NCBI GenBank assembly: GCA_029247365.1
Contig: JAQWLJ010000014.1
Location: 62,001-126,000, forward strand
Reading direction: 5' to 3'
DNA: 64,000 nucleotides
DNA from: Acidimicrobiales bacterium
GTDB taxonomy: Bacteria > Actinomycetota > Acidimicrobiia > Acidimicrobiales > Aldehydirespiratoraceae
Part shown: positions 35,652 to 45,027 of the stretch, in pieces
How the letters are laid out: every line of letters starts with the position of its first letter
Numbering within the stretch: the stretch's first letter is position 1
The notes under the pieces: model-generated
Database searches by the model: none
What the model was told of the DNA's origin: nothing
Seen by the model: the letters and a program-made list of their open reading frames with translations, nothing else
Position numbers and translations under genes: made by a program

Positions 35652-36160
35652 TCGCGTCGCTTGCGCTCATGGTGGGCGCGGTCGCTTGCTCCGAGGAGAT
35701 TCCCGAGCTGCGGCAGACCGATGTCGAAGCCGCGGTCGACAACGCGACGGGCGATCTGCTGCTTGCTGAGCTTGCGTGTCTTGGGATCGACGAGCTGGAG
35801 CCCATCAGCGAAGGCGAGTTCGTCTTGATCGTGTGTACCGGCGTGCTCAGCGGAGACGAGATCACGCTCAATGTGGCTCTGACCCGCACCGATGCGGAGT
35901 CCGTCGACGCGACCGTCACTCTCGAGACACCGATCCTCGACGTGTCGATCATCGAAGCCGCTGCCGCGGCCCGGCTCGACCTCGATCTCAGCGGCTCGCC
36001 GACGGTGAGCTGCGCTGAGCCACGGGTCGTGATCTCGGTGGGACGCGAGATCAGCTGCCGGGTAACGAGTGACGGCGGCACTGCCGGTCCGGTCGATCGA
36101 CCTGCCGTCGTGAGGATTCTCGATGCCGACGGAGCCTGGGAACTCGACCTGACCCCGTAG
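35636..36160 (+). CDS. Lipoprotein with two DUF4333-like Cys repeats
   Basis: 174 aa. GTG 35636 starts a signal peptide with lipobox V-G-A-V-A-C at about 14-19. Two roughly 65-residue repeats each contain a pair of cysteines separated by 12-20 residues (C-L-G...V-C-T and S-C-A...S-C-R), as in DUF4333 domains. Predicted cell-surface lipoprotein of unknown function. It ends 15 bp before the convergent flavoprotein gene. Confidence 0.65.
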   Translation: MARYLIASLALMVGAVACSEEIPELRQTDVEAAVDNATGDLLLAELACLGIDELEPISEGEFVLIVCTGVLSGDEITLNVALTRTDAESVDATVTLETPILDVSIIEAAAAARLDLDLSGSPTVSCAEPRVVISVGREISCRVTSDGGTAGPVDRPAVVRILDADGAWELDLTP

Positions 36161-36175
36161 ACCGCAACCGGATGA

Positions 36176-38611
36176 TCAACCCTTGAGGCGCTCGTTCTGC
36201 GAATCGAGGCTTGGTCCGCGCGCCACGGTTGCCCCATGGCGGATCCCCGTGCGTTGGACCTCGACAGCTGCGCCGACCTCGATGCCGGGGTCAACGAACG
36301 CGTGGGCGAGGAACGCCCCCACCGAGTAGCCGTACTCGCCGCCTGCGACGCGGCCGACGACTCGGTCGTCGACCAGCACTGGCTCCCACCCATAGACCAC
36401 AGATGACGGATCGTTCATCTCGAGCGTGACCAGGCGCATCTCGGTCGGTCGCCGCGCGGCTGCGTCCTTGCCATGAAAATCCTTCGAGGAGTCCATGGCC
36501 CACGTGACACCCGCTTCGCTTGGCGAGAACTCCGGTGTCATGTCCGATCCCCACAGGCGGTAGCCCTTTTCGATCCGGCTCGACATAACGGCCTGTATGC
36601 CGACCGCCGGCATATCGAACGCCCGGCCCGCCTCCCACAGGGTGTCCCACACGTGCAGCGCCAGCGACGGCGGTACGTAGAGCTCGTACCCCAACTCGCC
36701 GAGGTACGAGATCCGAAGGCTGATGACCGGTGCCATGCCGACGTCGACCGCCTGCCACGTGTACCAGGGAAAGGCGGCAGTTGAGAGGTCGTGGGCCGTC
36801 GTGGCGGCCAGGACCTCGCGGCTGTTGGGCCCCCAAATACCAATGGCGAGCTGTTTTTCGGAAAGGTCCTGATAGGTGACGCTGCCGTCGGTTGGTCCCA
36901 GCGATCGGAAGTACGCCATCTCAGCCGGGAGGTTTCCTTTGCCGGTCAGCAGCCACCAGGAGTCCGTGCTCATTCGGGCGACCGTGATATCACGGGCCAC
37001 GCCGCCGCCGTGTGTGAGCACCAGCGTGTAAGCGATGCCGCCGACCGGAAGGTCGATGTCGGCGGTGCAAAGGTGCTGTAGGTGCTCGAGTGCGCCCGGG
37101 CCCGAGACCTCGATCGGGCCAATGGCGGCCGACCAGTCGACCAGGCCAACGTTGGCTCGAAGCTCGAGGTGCTCGGCCCCCATGATCGGTGTCCAGCCCG
37201 TGGCGTCGTACCCCGCGCGGTCTGGGATTCTGTCGCGGTGTTTCGCGACGAGGCTTTCGTTCACGCCGTAGTAGAGCGGGGTCTCCTGTCCAGCGATCGG
37301 CACAAATGAGGCGGCAAGTGTTTCGAGTCGGTGGTGATACGGCGCGTGCCGCAGCCCGCGCACGGCGCTCGCTACGGCACTCGGGTGGAGGTCCTCGAAA
37401 CCGATCTCGTAGAAGTACTTTGACTGGCTCGACAGGAACTGCCGGTTGGACTGGTGGGGGTGGAACCGGTTGATATCGGCTGGCGTGATGTCCATGCCGG
37501 GGTCACCAGTGGTCATCCACCGGGCCATCACAGCTCCTACCTCACTCGCGAACGAGAGCCAGGCGCCGACCGAGGCCCACAGGCCCTTCACCGTGGTCTC
37601 ACCCATGATCGGGTGGTTGTCGACGGTGAACGAGAACATGCCGTTGAACCCGTCGGCGATTCCGGCGTCGCGGAGTACCGGCATGTGGTGCTGCATCTTC
37701 GCCCAGGCGAACGAGAAGTCCTCGGGAGTGAACGGCATCTTCGCCGTCCTCGGCAGCTCGTGTGGGTTGACGAGACGGGCTGGATGGTCGTAGCTCCCGA
37801 TGCCGAGATGGTCGCCGTGCTGGCGAAAGTAGAGAGATAGGTCGTCGAAGGTAGTGACCGGGAGCGACACAAAATCATCGCCATAGTTGGCAAGCGACGG
37901 AACCTCGGTGGTGTGGATGTACTGATGCTCGCCGGGAAAGAGCGGCATGACCGTGCCGGTGCGTTCGGCGAGGATCGGTGCCCAGATGTTCGTGCACACA
38001 ACGGCCTGGTCACATTCGATGCGGCCCGGCTCGCCGTCGGTGACCACCGCAACGATGCGTCCGTCGGCAACCTCAATGTCGATCACCTCGCTGTGACCGA
38101 AGAACCGGGCCCTGCCGGTCGCCTCGGTAATCTGGCGCATTGCAGTGGCGAGGGCGCTGGTTTTGACGACGCCCGACGACGGGATCCAGATGCCTCCAGC
38201 GATGGTCGATGGATCGACGAGCGGCAGACGCGCAGCCACATCATCGGGTAGGAGGACGTCTGCCTCGAGGCCTTCAGCCATGCCCATTTCGGCGAGACGG
38301 CGGTGCGAAGCGAGGCGTTGAGACGTCGTTGCGACCGAGACGAGACCGGTCCGCCAGAACTGCTCCTCCCCGGGAACAGCGAGTGGTAGTTGGTCGTAGA
38401 CCGCCCGGCTTGCCGCCCCCAGGGTCGTGAAGAAATGCGAGCCGGTAAGGGTGCGAAGGCCGCCGGGAGCGTGTGACGTTGATCCGTCGTTCTCCTCAAG
38501 GTCGCCTTTGTCGACAACGACGACACCCTCGATTCCTGCGTTGGTGAGGTGGTAGGCCACGCTGGCGCCGATGATCCCAGCGCCGATGACAACGATGTTT
38601 GCGCGCTCCAC
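36176..38611 (-). CDS. Dimethylglycine dehydrogenase-like flavoprotein (DAO-GcvT), paralogue 3
   Basis: 811 aa from GTG 38611, which follows TAGTTT (minus strand, 38619-38624) by 7 nt. The FAD motif is G-A-G-I-I-G (10-15). The flavin-linking position is in S-T-S-H-A-P-G-G (H47), which differs from the W-H-A-A-G-L of paralogues 1 and 2. The GcvT barrel is complete (G-I-W-G-P-N-S-R, Y-L-G-E-L-G-Y-E-L). It is more divergent and opposite in strand, so its substrate probably differs. No copy of the operator was seen upstream. Confidence 0.84.
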   Translation of the reverse strand: MERANIVVIGAGIIGASVAYHLTNAGIEGVVVVDKGDLEENDGSTSHAPGGLRTLTGSHFFTTLGAASRAVYDQLPLAVPGEEQFWRTGLVSVATTSQRLASHRRLAEMGMAEGLEADVLLPDDVAARLPLVDPSTIAGGIWIPSSGVVKTSALATAMRQITEATGRARFFGHSEVIDIEVADGRIVAVVTDGEPGRIECDQAVVCTNIWAPILAERTGTVMPLFPGEHQYIHTTEVPSLANYGDDFVSLPVTTFDDLSLYFRQHGDHLGIGSYDHPARLVNPHELPRTAKMPFTPEDFSFAWAKMQHHMPVLRDAGIADGFNGMFSFTVDNHPIMGETTVKGLWASVGAWLSFASEVGAVMARWMTTGDPGMDITPADINRFHPHQSNRQFLSSQSKYFYEIGFEDLHPSAVASAVRGLRHAPYHHRLETLAASFVPIAGQETPLYYGVNESLVAKHRDRIPDRAGYDATGWTPIMGAEHLELRANVGLVDWSAAIGPIEVSGPGALEHLQHLCTADIDLPVGGIAYTLVLTHGGGVARDITVARMSTDSWWLLTGKGNLPAEMAYFRSLGPTDGSVTYQDLSEKQLAIGIWGPNSREVLAATTAHDLSTAAFPWYTWQAVDVGMAPVISLRISYLGELGYELYVPPSLALHVWDTLWEAGRAFDMPAVGIQAVMSSRIEKGYRLWGSDMTPEFSPSEAGVTWAMDSSKDFHGKDAAARRPTEMRLVTLEMNDPSSVVYGWEPVLVDDRVVGRVAGGEYGYSVGAFLAHAFVDPGIEVGAAVEVQRTGIRHGATVARGPSLDSQNERLKG

Positions 38612-38684
38612 CTGGTGGAAACTACCGGCCCGGTCGCAATCTTGGCGGGGATCGGTTTCCACAGCGCTCCCGGTATCCTTCCGG

Positions 38685-38751
38685 GGTCCCCTGCAGTAGG
38701 GGAACCGCGGTCCTGTTCGCACAGCGGCATGGGCGGCCGGGTAAAGAACCC
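38685..38751 (+). promoter_or_regulatory. Structured rpsO leader
   Basis: After TATCCT (38674-38679) the leader folds CCCCT (38688-38692) with AGGGG (38698-38702), extended by GGT/ACC across one bulged A. A second hairpin GGGT/ACCC (38739-38751) lies near the start codon. No Shine-Dalgarno site precedes ATG 38772. S15 autoregulatory leaders are known in several bacterial groups, so this is a candidate. Confidence 0.4.
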
Positions 38752-38771
38752 AACGAAAGACACGAACGAAC

Positions 38772-39053
38772 ATGGCAGTGAATCTGCGTGACAAGTCCGA
38801 AACCATCGCCGACATGGCGAAGGCGTTCGATCTTGCCGAGAACGACACCGGCTCGCCCGAGATTCAGATCGCACTCCTCTCTGAGCGCATCAATCATCTC
38901 ACCGAGCACATGAAGGTCCACAAAAAGGACTTCCACACCCAGCGTGGCTTGCTCATGCTGGTCGGTCGTCGTCGCCGTCTCCTGGACTACGTCCGGGCAA
39001 ATGACGTCGAGCGCTACCGTGCAGTGATCGCACACCTCGGTCTGCGTCGCTGA
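38772..39053 (+). CDS. rpsO: 30S ribosomal protein S15
   Basis: 93 aa with [22 protein letters not shown] and [16 protein letters not shown], diagnostic of S15. It binds 16S rRNA early in 30S assembly. It is followed by a strong hairpin and then pnp, the standard rpsO-pnp order. Confidence 0.98.
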   Translation: MAVNLRDKSETIADMAKAFDLAENDTGSPEIQIALLSERINHLTEHMKVHKKDFHTQRGLLMLVGRRRRLLDYVRANDVERYRAVIAHLGLRR

Positions 39054-39063
39054 AAAGATGTCA

Positions 39064-39088
39064 GGGCGGTCCCTCGGGGCCGCCCTTT
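39064..39088 (+). terminator. rpsO terminator
   Basis: GGGCGG (39064-39069) pairs with CCGCCC (39080-39085), with an inner CCC/GGG extension and a TTT run after it. It lies 11 bp after the rpsO stop and probably ends or attenuates transcription before pnp. Confidence 0.7.
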
Positions 39089-39258
39089 CGGTTTCCTCCG
39101 GGCCGTTCCCGGCGGAGGCCCGACGAATCCCAGTAGCAGGAACGTCCTGCGAACAATCAAATACACGGTGTTGGTGCTAGTCGTGAGTTTCTGAGCGATC
39201 TCAGCGATTCACAACTGGGAACTGGCAGTCGTGTGTTTGTCCCAAGGAAATACAACAC

Positions 39259-41646
39259 ATGACTGAAACCACTTCTGTCACCGGCGCGTTTACTCGCGGC
39301 GAGGGCAAGGACGCTACCTTTGACGTCGGCAAATTTGCACCTCTCGCCGGTGGGTCGATTACTGCCCAGATGGGCGACACGGTCGTCCTCGTGACTGCCA
39401 CCGGAGCCAAGTCGGCCCGTCCCGGCGCCGACTTCTTCCCGCTCACTGTCGATATCGAAGAGCGCATGTACGCCGCAGGCAAGATCCCCGGCTCGTTCTT
39501 CCGCCGCGAAGCGCGCGCCGGTGAACAGGCGATCCTGACCTGTCGTCTCATTGACCGCCCGCTGCGTCCCGCCTTCCCCGACGGGTACCGCAACGAGGTT
39601 CACGTTGTCGGCACCGTGCTCGGCGCGGATCAGGAGAACCCCTACGACGTGCTCGCCCTCAACGCCGCGTCGCTCGCCCTGAGCCTGTCGCCCGTCCCGT
39701 TCGATGGCCCCATTGGTGCGGTTCGCATGAGCTGGTCGCCCGACGGTGAATGGATCCCCTTCCCGACCTACGAAGAGTCTGAAGAGTCGGCCTTCGAGAT
39801 GGTCGTGGCCGGCCGGATGGCCGACGACGACGTCGCCGTGATGATGGTCGAGGCCGGTGGTACCGGAAACTCGTGGAACCTCTACGAGAGCGGCACCCCC
39901 AAGGTCGACGAGGACGTTCTCGCCGGTGGCCTCGAGGCCTGCAAGACCTGGATCCGCGAGATGATCGAGCTGCAACAGCAGGCGATCGACGCGGCGGGCC
40001 CCATCGAGAAAATGAACCCGCCCGTGGTCACCGACTACAGCGACGAGATCCTCGCCGCGGTGCAATCTGCTGCCACCGACCGCATTGCCGAGACCCAGAA
40101 GATTGCCGACAAGACGACTCGCCAAGACACCGAGTCCGAGCTGAGCGCTGCGGTTGTGGCCGAACTCGAAGGGCAGTTCGCCGACACCGCAGACGCCGAG
40201 AAGCAGATCAAGAACGCAATCCGCTCGGTGACGAAGGCCGTCGTCCGTAAGCGCATCGTCGAAGAGGGCATCCGCATCGACGGCCGCAAGGCCAACGAGC
40301 TGCGTCACGTGTCGAGTGAGGTTGGCGTCATCCCGACTGCGCACGGCTCGGGTCTCTTCCAGCGTGGCGAAACCCAGGTTCTGAACTTCACGACGCTCGG
40401 CATGGGCCGCAGCGACATGATGATCGACGACCTCTCGCCGACCGAGAAGAAGCGCTACTTCCATCACTACAACTTCCCGCCGTTCTCGACCGGTGAGACC
40501 GGCTTCATGCGCGGACCGAAGCGTCGCGAGATTGGCCACGGTGCACTCGCTGAGCGTGCGGTGTTCCCGGTTGTCCCCAGCTTCGAAGAGTGGCCCTACA
40601 CGGTCCGTACTGTCTCTGAGGTCATGGCCTCGAACGGTTCGTCGTCGATGGGTTCGGTCTGTGGCTCGACTCTCTCACTCATGGACGCTGGTGTGCCGAT
40701 CAAGGCCCCCGTTGCGGGTATCGCTATGGGCCTCGTGCACGCCGAAGGCGAGTACGTCACCCTGACCGACATCCTCGGCGCCGAGGATGCTTTCGGCGAC
40801 ATGGACTTCAAGGTCGCCGGCACCACCGACTTCGTCACGGCTCTTCAGCTTGATACGAAGATCTCTGGTATCCCGGCCAACGTCCTCGCTGGCGCTCTGG
40901 CGCAGGCCAAGGAAGCCCGCCTTGACATTCTCGACGTGATGGCCGAGGCCATCGCCGAGCCTCGTCCCGAGGTCCGAGACACCGCCCCGAAGATCGAGAG
41001 CTTCGAGATCCCGATCGACAAGATCGGCGAGGTCATCGGCCCGAAGGGCAAGGTCATCAACACCATCCAACAGGAGACCGGCGCGGACATCTCTGTCGAT
41101 GACGACGGCATGGTGGGCATCGTGGCGATTGCCAGCACCGACAACGCGAAGGTGGCCGAGGCGAAGCGTCAGATCGAACTGATTCTCGATCCGCCGACCG
41201 CTGAGGTCGGTGCGGAGTACGCAGGCCGCGTGGTGAACATCACCAAGTTCGGTGCGTTCGTCAACATCCTTCCCGGTCGTGACGGCCTGCTCCACATCTC
41301 GAAGATCGGCGGCAACAAGCGCATCGATCGCGTCGAGGACGTGCTCGAACTCGGTCAGGAAGTCCAGGTCGTCGTCGAGGACGTCGACCCGAATGGCAAG
41401 ATCTCGCTCAAGCCGATCGGCGATGGGCCCGAAGCCTCCGGTGGAGACGCATCGGACTCTGGTCCTCGCGAGTCGTCCGCCGACGCGGTGGAAGACTCCG
41501 GTGACCGTGTCTCGGTGTCATTCGATGCATCATTCGACGAGAACCTCGCCGAGGAGTTTGGTGATCTGGGTCCCGAGTCGCCCCGCCGTTCCGGTGGCGG
41601 TGGCGGTGGTCGAGGCCGTGGTCGTGGAGGCCGTGGTCGTCGGTGA
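39259..41646 (+). CDS. pnp: Polyribonucleotide nucleotidyltransferase
   Basis: 795 aa. Two RNase PH domains (about 15-235 and 330-555) flank the alpha-helical domain. The KH domain contains I-G-P-K-G-K-V-I, and the S1 domain starts near G-A-E-Y-A-G-R-V-V. It degrades RNA 3'-5' phosphorolytically. The C-terminus has an acidic linker and a Gly/Arg-rich tail, which could bind RNA. AAGGAAA at about 39243 precedes ATG 39259. The 205-bp leader between rpsO and pnp has several small inverted repeats. Confidence 0.97.
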   Translation: MTETTSVTGAFTRGEGKDATFDVGKFAPLAGGSITAQMGDTVVLVTATGAKSARPGADFFPLTVDIEERMYAAGKIPGSFFRREARAGEQAILTCRLIDRPLRPAFPDGYRNEVHVVGTVLGADQENPYDVLALNAASLALSLSPVPFDGPIGAVRMSWSPDGEWIPFPTYEESEESAFEMVVAGRMADDDVAVMMVEAGGTGNSWNLYESGTPKVDEDVLAGGLEACKTWIREMIELQQQAIDAAGPIEKMNPPVVTDYSDEILAAVQSAATDRIAETQKIADKTTRQDTESELSAAVVAELEGQFADTADAEKQIKNAIRSVTKAVVRKRIVEEGIRIDGRKANELRHVSSEVGVIPTAHGSGLFQRGETQVLNFTTLGMGRSDMMIDDLSPTEKKRYFHHYNFPPFSTGETGFMRGPKRREIGHGALAERAVFPVVPSFEEWPYTVRTVSEVMASNGSSSMGSVCGSTLSLMDAGVPIKAPVAGIAMGLVHAEGEYVTLTDILGAEDAFGDMDFKVAGTTDFVTALQLDTKISGIPANVLAGALAQAKEARLDILDVMAEAIAEPRPEVRDTAPKIESFEIPIDKIGEVIGPKGKVINTIQQETGADISVDDDGMVGIVAIASTDNAKVAEAKRQIELILDPPTAEVGAEYAGRVVNITKFGAFVNILPGRDGLLHISKIGGNKRIDRVEDVLELGQEVQVVVEDVDPNGKISLKPIGDGPEASGGDASDSGPRESSADAVEDSGDRVSVSFDASFDENLAEEFGDLGPESPRRSGGGGGGRGRGRGGRGRR

Positions 41647-41661
41647 TCGACGGACCAGTCG

Positions 41662-42933
41662 TTGACTGAACGAAAGACGCACGTGATCGGGTCGTCGTCC
41701 ATTGAGGACGGTGACTCGATCCGCGTCAGTCGCCTTGACGGCGGCCTCCGGGTCGTCACCGAAGCGTTGCCCCGCTCGCGATCTGCAGCGATCGGGGCTT
41801 GGGTCGGTGTCGGTAACCGAGACGAGCCGGCCGAACTGGCTGGCGTCTCGCATTTCCTCGAACACCTGCTTTTCAAAGGCAGTTCCATGCGCTCGGCGCA
41901 GGACATCGCTGAAGGCATCGACGCCGTCGGCGGCGACCTCAATGCGTTCACCTCTAAGGAGCACACGGCGTTTCATGCCCGAGTTCCTGAATGGGATCTC
42001 GACTTCGGACTCGACACCCTGCTCGATGTACTCGTTGATCCGGGCTTCACCGCCGACGATCTCGATGCCGAGCGTCATGTCATTCTCGAAGAGTTGGCAT
42101 GGAGCATCGACACGCCCGATGACGTTGTGCACTCGGTGCTTGCCGAAAGTCTCTTCCCGGGCCACCCGCTCGGGTGGGAGGTGCTCGGCACGCAGGAGTC
42201 GGTTCGGGCGATAACGGTCGACGACGTTCGAGCGTTCCATGACCGTTGGTATCGCCGTCCGAACGTCGTGGTCGCCGTTGTCGGCCCCATCGAGCACGAC
42301 GAGATCGTCGCCCGCGTCGATGCTGCACTCGGCGGACGCGGTGGGGGAGCAGCGCCGGAGCGGGTTGCCCCACTCGACGAGGTGGTCCCCGACGTCAGCA
42401 CGTACCGAGGGATCGAACAGGCCCACTTTGCCAAGGGCTGGCGTTCGGCTGGCTTGCACAGCCCCGACCGCTACGCGCTTGCTGTCGCCACGCAGCTACT
42501 TGGCGGCGGTTGGTCGAGCCGCCTTTTCCAAGAGGTCCGCGAGAAGCGCGGCCTCAGCTATTCAGTCTTCGCTTCGGTCGGCTCGTTCGTCGACTCAGGT
42601 ACCGTTTCGGTCTACGCCGCGACCGCGCCTGAGCGCCTCACCGAACTCCGTTCGGTGGTCGACGAGCAACTCGCAGCGCTCGCCGAGCACGGCCCGGGTG
42701 AACGTGAGCTTGAGGTCGCCCGTGGTGGGTTTGAGGGCGCGACGGTGCTCGGTCTCGAAGACACCGGCAGCCGCATGGCACGACTCGCAACCAATATTTT
42801 GATCCGCGACCGAGTCGTGAGCGTCGACGAATACCTCGACGCGGTGCGATCCGTTACTGCAGCCGACGTGCAGCGGGTGATCGGTGATGTGTTTGCGGGG
42901 CCGTCGGCCGTGAGCGTGGTGACCCCAGGCTGA
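41662..42933 (+). CDS. M16-family zinc peptidase
   Basis: 423 aa. The inverted zinc motif H64-F-L-E67-H68 and the distal acidic region (E-R-H-V-I-L-E-E) are intact. G-L-S-Y-S-V-F-A in the second half is typical of processing-peptidase-like members. It commonly follows pnp in actinobacteria and may process a peptide or protein; the substrate is unknown. The start is probably TTG 41662, 15 bp after pnp. Confidence 0.9.
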   Translation: MTERKTHVIGSSSIEDGDSIRVSRLDGGLRVVTEALPRSRSAAIGAWVGVGNRDEPAELAGVSHFLEHLLFKGSSMRSAQDIAEGIDAVGGDLNAFTSKEHTAFHARVPEWDLDFGLDTLLDVLVDPGFTADDLDAERHVILEELAWSIDTPDDVVHSVLAESLFPGHPLGWEVLGTQESVRAITVDDVRAFHDRWYRRPNVVVAVVGPIEHDEIVARVDAALGGRGGGAAPERVAPLDEVVPDVSTYRGIEQAHFAKGWRSAGLHSPDRYALAVATQLLGGGWSSRLFQEVREKRGLSYSVFASVGSFVDSGTVSVYAATAPERLTELRSVVDEQLAALAEHGPGERELEVARGGFEGATVLGLEDTGSRMARLATNILIRDRVVSVDEYLDAVRSVTAADVQRVIGDVFAGPSAVSVVTPG

Positions 42934-42949
42934 CGAGCGCAGCGACGAC

Positions 42950-43414
42950 CTACAGGCCTGGCTGGAACACCATCAGGTAGAGCTGTACGAGGAACAGCAG
43001 CGTAATGAGACCGCCTGCGGTCGCAAGCTTTTTCTCCGCGGCCTGGTTGCCGACCTGTCCTGCCTCGCCGATCGCCTTCTCGGAGGGAAGGATGGCACCG
43101 TGGAGCAGACCGTTCATCACAATCCAGACGATGACCGCTGCCACGAGCCAGCCCTGGCTGAGCTTGAACACATCGTCGCTCATGCCTGCAACACCAAATC
43201 CCAGCAAGCCGCAGAGGATCAGCGCCGAGCCGTAGCGCTTCATCCCGTACGACGCCATGTAGCCGATGACGGTAGAGCGGCCGTCGAACCCAGCCTGCTC
43301 CATCTTGCCTTGAAGCACCGGATGCGTGAATGCCGGAGCGAACGCGACCACCCCGGTCAGGATGTGGAGGATGAGCATGATGTTGTACGGCGTGTCACCG
43401 ATGGCTGCGAGCAT
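42950..43414 (-). CDS. Four-helix integral membrane protein (DUF2269-like)
   Basis: 154 aa with four hydrophobic segments (about 12-32, 58-80, 88-108, 130-150) and H-I-L-T-G at the first helix. The function is unknown. ATG 43414 lies 7 nt after TATCGT (minus strand, 43422-43427). It is divergent from dapB across a 59-bp gap that carries both promoters. Confidence 0.65.
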   Translation of the reverse strand: MLAAIGDTPYNIMLILHILTGVVAFAPAFTHPVLQGKMEQAGFDGRSTVIGYMASYGMKRYGSALILCGLLGFGVAGMSDDVFKLSQGWLVAAVIVWIVMNGLLHGAILPSEKAIGEAGQVGNQAAEKKLATAGGLITLLFLVQLYLMVFQPGL

Positions 43415-43473
43415 GCGGCCGACGATAGTGGATTGGATCGTCGGAGGGCAGCGCTGAGGCCTAACCTGCGGAC

Positions 43474-44202
43474 ATGATACGCGTTGGAGTGGTCGGTGCC
43501 GCCGGCCGAATGGGCCAAGAGGTGTGCCGCACAATCGAGGACGACCCGGGCACCGAACTGGTCGCCACGATTGACCAGGACGACTCGCTCGACCTGCTGA
43601 TCACAAACGGGGCCGATGTCGTCGTCGACTTCACCGTTCTCGATGTCGCTCGCCAGACCCTTGCGTTCGCAGGCGAAAACGGCATCCACGCCGTTATCGG
43701 CACGACTGGATTCAGTGACGACGACTTCGACGACGTTCGAGCCGAGTTCACCAGGAGCAATGCGCTTATCGCACCGAACTTTGCAATCGGTGCCGTCCTG
43801 ATGATTCGCATGGCCGAGCTTGCTGCGCCCCACTTTGAGACGGCGGAAATTCTTGAGTTCCACCATCACAACAAGGTCGACGCGCCGTCGGGTACCGCGA
43901 CGCACACCGCAGAGCGCATGGCGGCTGCGTCGGCTGAGTGGCTTGCTGACCCGACGACTCACGAGGTGTATCCGGGTGCGCGCGGCGGTGCCGGCCCGGC
44001 CGGTATCCGGGTTCACAGCGTCCGGATGGTCGGTGCGGTCGCCAACCAAGAGGTCATCCTCGGGGCGATGGGACAAACACTGACGATTCGCCACGACACC
44101 ACTAACCGAACATCTTTTATGCCCGGTGTTCTCGTAGGGGTGAAGCACGTCGCAGACTTTCCTGGTGTCACGATCGGCCTCGACACCTACCTCGGTCTCT
44201 GA
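43474..44202 (+). CDS. dapB: 4-hydroxy-tetrahydrodipicolinate reductase
   Basis: 242 aa. The nucleotide motif G-A-A-G-R-M-G is at 8-14. The catalytic E-F-H-H-H-N-K-V-D-A-P-S-G-T-A region spans about 128-142 (K134). It performs the second step of the diaminopimelate/lysine branch, supplying peptidoglycan. ATG 43474 follows TAACCT (43462-43467) by 6 nt. Confidence 0.97.
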   Translation: MIRVGVVGAAGRMGQEVCRTIEDDPGTELVATIDQDDSLDLLITNGADVVVDFTVLDVARQTLAFAGENGIHAVIGTTGFSDDDFDDVRAEFTRSNALIAPNFAIGAVLMIRMAELAAPHFETAEILEFHHHNKVDAPSGTATHTAERMAAASAEWLADPTTHEVYPGARGGAGPAGIRVHSVRMVGAVANQEVILGAMGQTLTIRHDTTNRTSFMPGVLVGVKHVADFPGVTIGLDTYLGL

Positions 44203-44212
44203 TCCGCATCCC

Positions 44213-44938
44213 GTGCAGTCCCTGCTGACGCCCAAGTGGGTGCTTTCGCATCTATTTGCTGCGTCGATGGTTGTGCTGATGGTTGGGCTGGGGTTCTGGC
44301 AGCTCGACCGGCTCGGTCAACGCAAGGCCGAAAACGACGAGATCCGGACGGCATCGGAGGCGACGTCTCAGCCGATCGAGGATCTCCTCGACGACCCCGA
44401 TGTCCTCGACCACACCGCGGTGATGGTCGCTGGCGTTTACCGAACTGATCTGAGCTTCCTCGTCGCCAACCGCACCTTCGATACCCAACCGGGGAGCTGG
44501 CTGGTGACGCCGGTCGAGCTGACAGACGGCCGCCTAGCCGTCGTCAGCCGGGGGTGGGTCTCGCGTGCCATTGTGGCGGGCGGTGCATTGGCCGCGATCG
44601 ACACGCCGACCGCCGACGTTGTGGTTTCAGGCCGCTTGTTCGACAGCGTCGATGGCGGTCGGATCGGCCAAGGCCGCGCACCGCTCCCGGAGATCAGCCG
44701 CATTGAGCTCGACGTTGTTTCGGAGCTGCTAGGTGCTGAGGTCGTCGACCGTTGGGTACAACTCGAGTCGCAGGATCCACCACGCAGCGACCTGCCGGTT
44801 CCGGTCCCGCCACCGACTCTCGACGATGGACCACACCTGTCCTATGCGTTCCAATGGTTCTTCTTCTCGATCAGCGGCGCTCTGACCTACCTGTACATCC
44901 TGCGCCGCAGGCTTCGAGAGTCACCCGACGCTGCATAA
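44213..44938 (+). CDS. SURF1-family protein
   Basis: 241 aa with an N-terminal and a C-terminal membrane helix around a periplasm-facing domain. G-F-W-Q-L-D-R-L, N-R-x-F-D and S-R-G-W-V are typical SURF1 elements. SURF1 assists insertion of heme a into cytochrome c oxidase. GTG 44213 lies 10 bp after dapB. It is convergent with the GGDEF gene. Confidence 0.88.
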   Translation: MQSLLTPKWVLSHLFAASMVVLMVGLGFWQLDRLGQRKAENDEIRTASEATSQPIEDLLDDPDVLDHTAVMVAGVYRTDLSFLVANRTFDTQPGSWLVTPVELTDGRLAVVSRGWVSRAIVAGGALAAIDTPTADVVVSGRLFDSVDGGRIGQGRAPLPEISRIELDVVSELLGAEVVDRWVQLESQDPPRSDLPVPVPPPTLDDGPHLSYAFQWFFFSISGALTYLYILRRRLRESPDAA

Positions 44939-45027
44939 CTCGGCCGGCCGTCTGAACCTGCTGATGGCGCGCCTGCGGGGCAGAGAGTCGCGCCGAGTCC
45001 CTGAGGTCTCTGGGCTGCCACTGCCGG

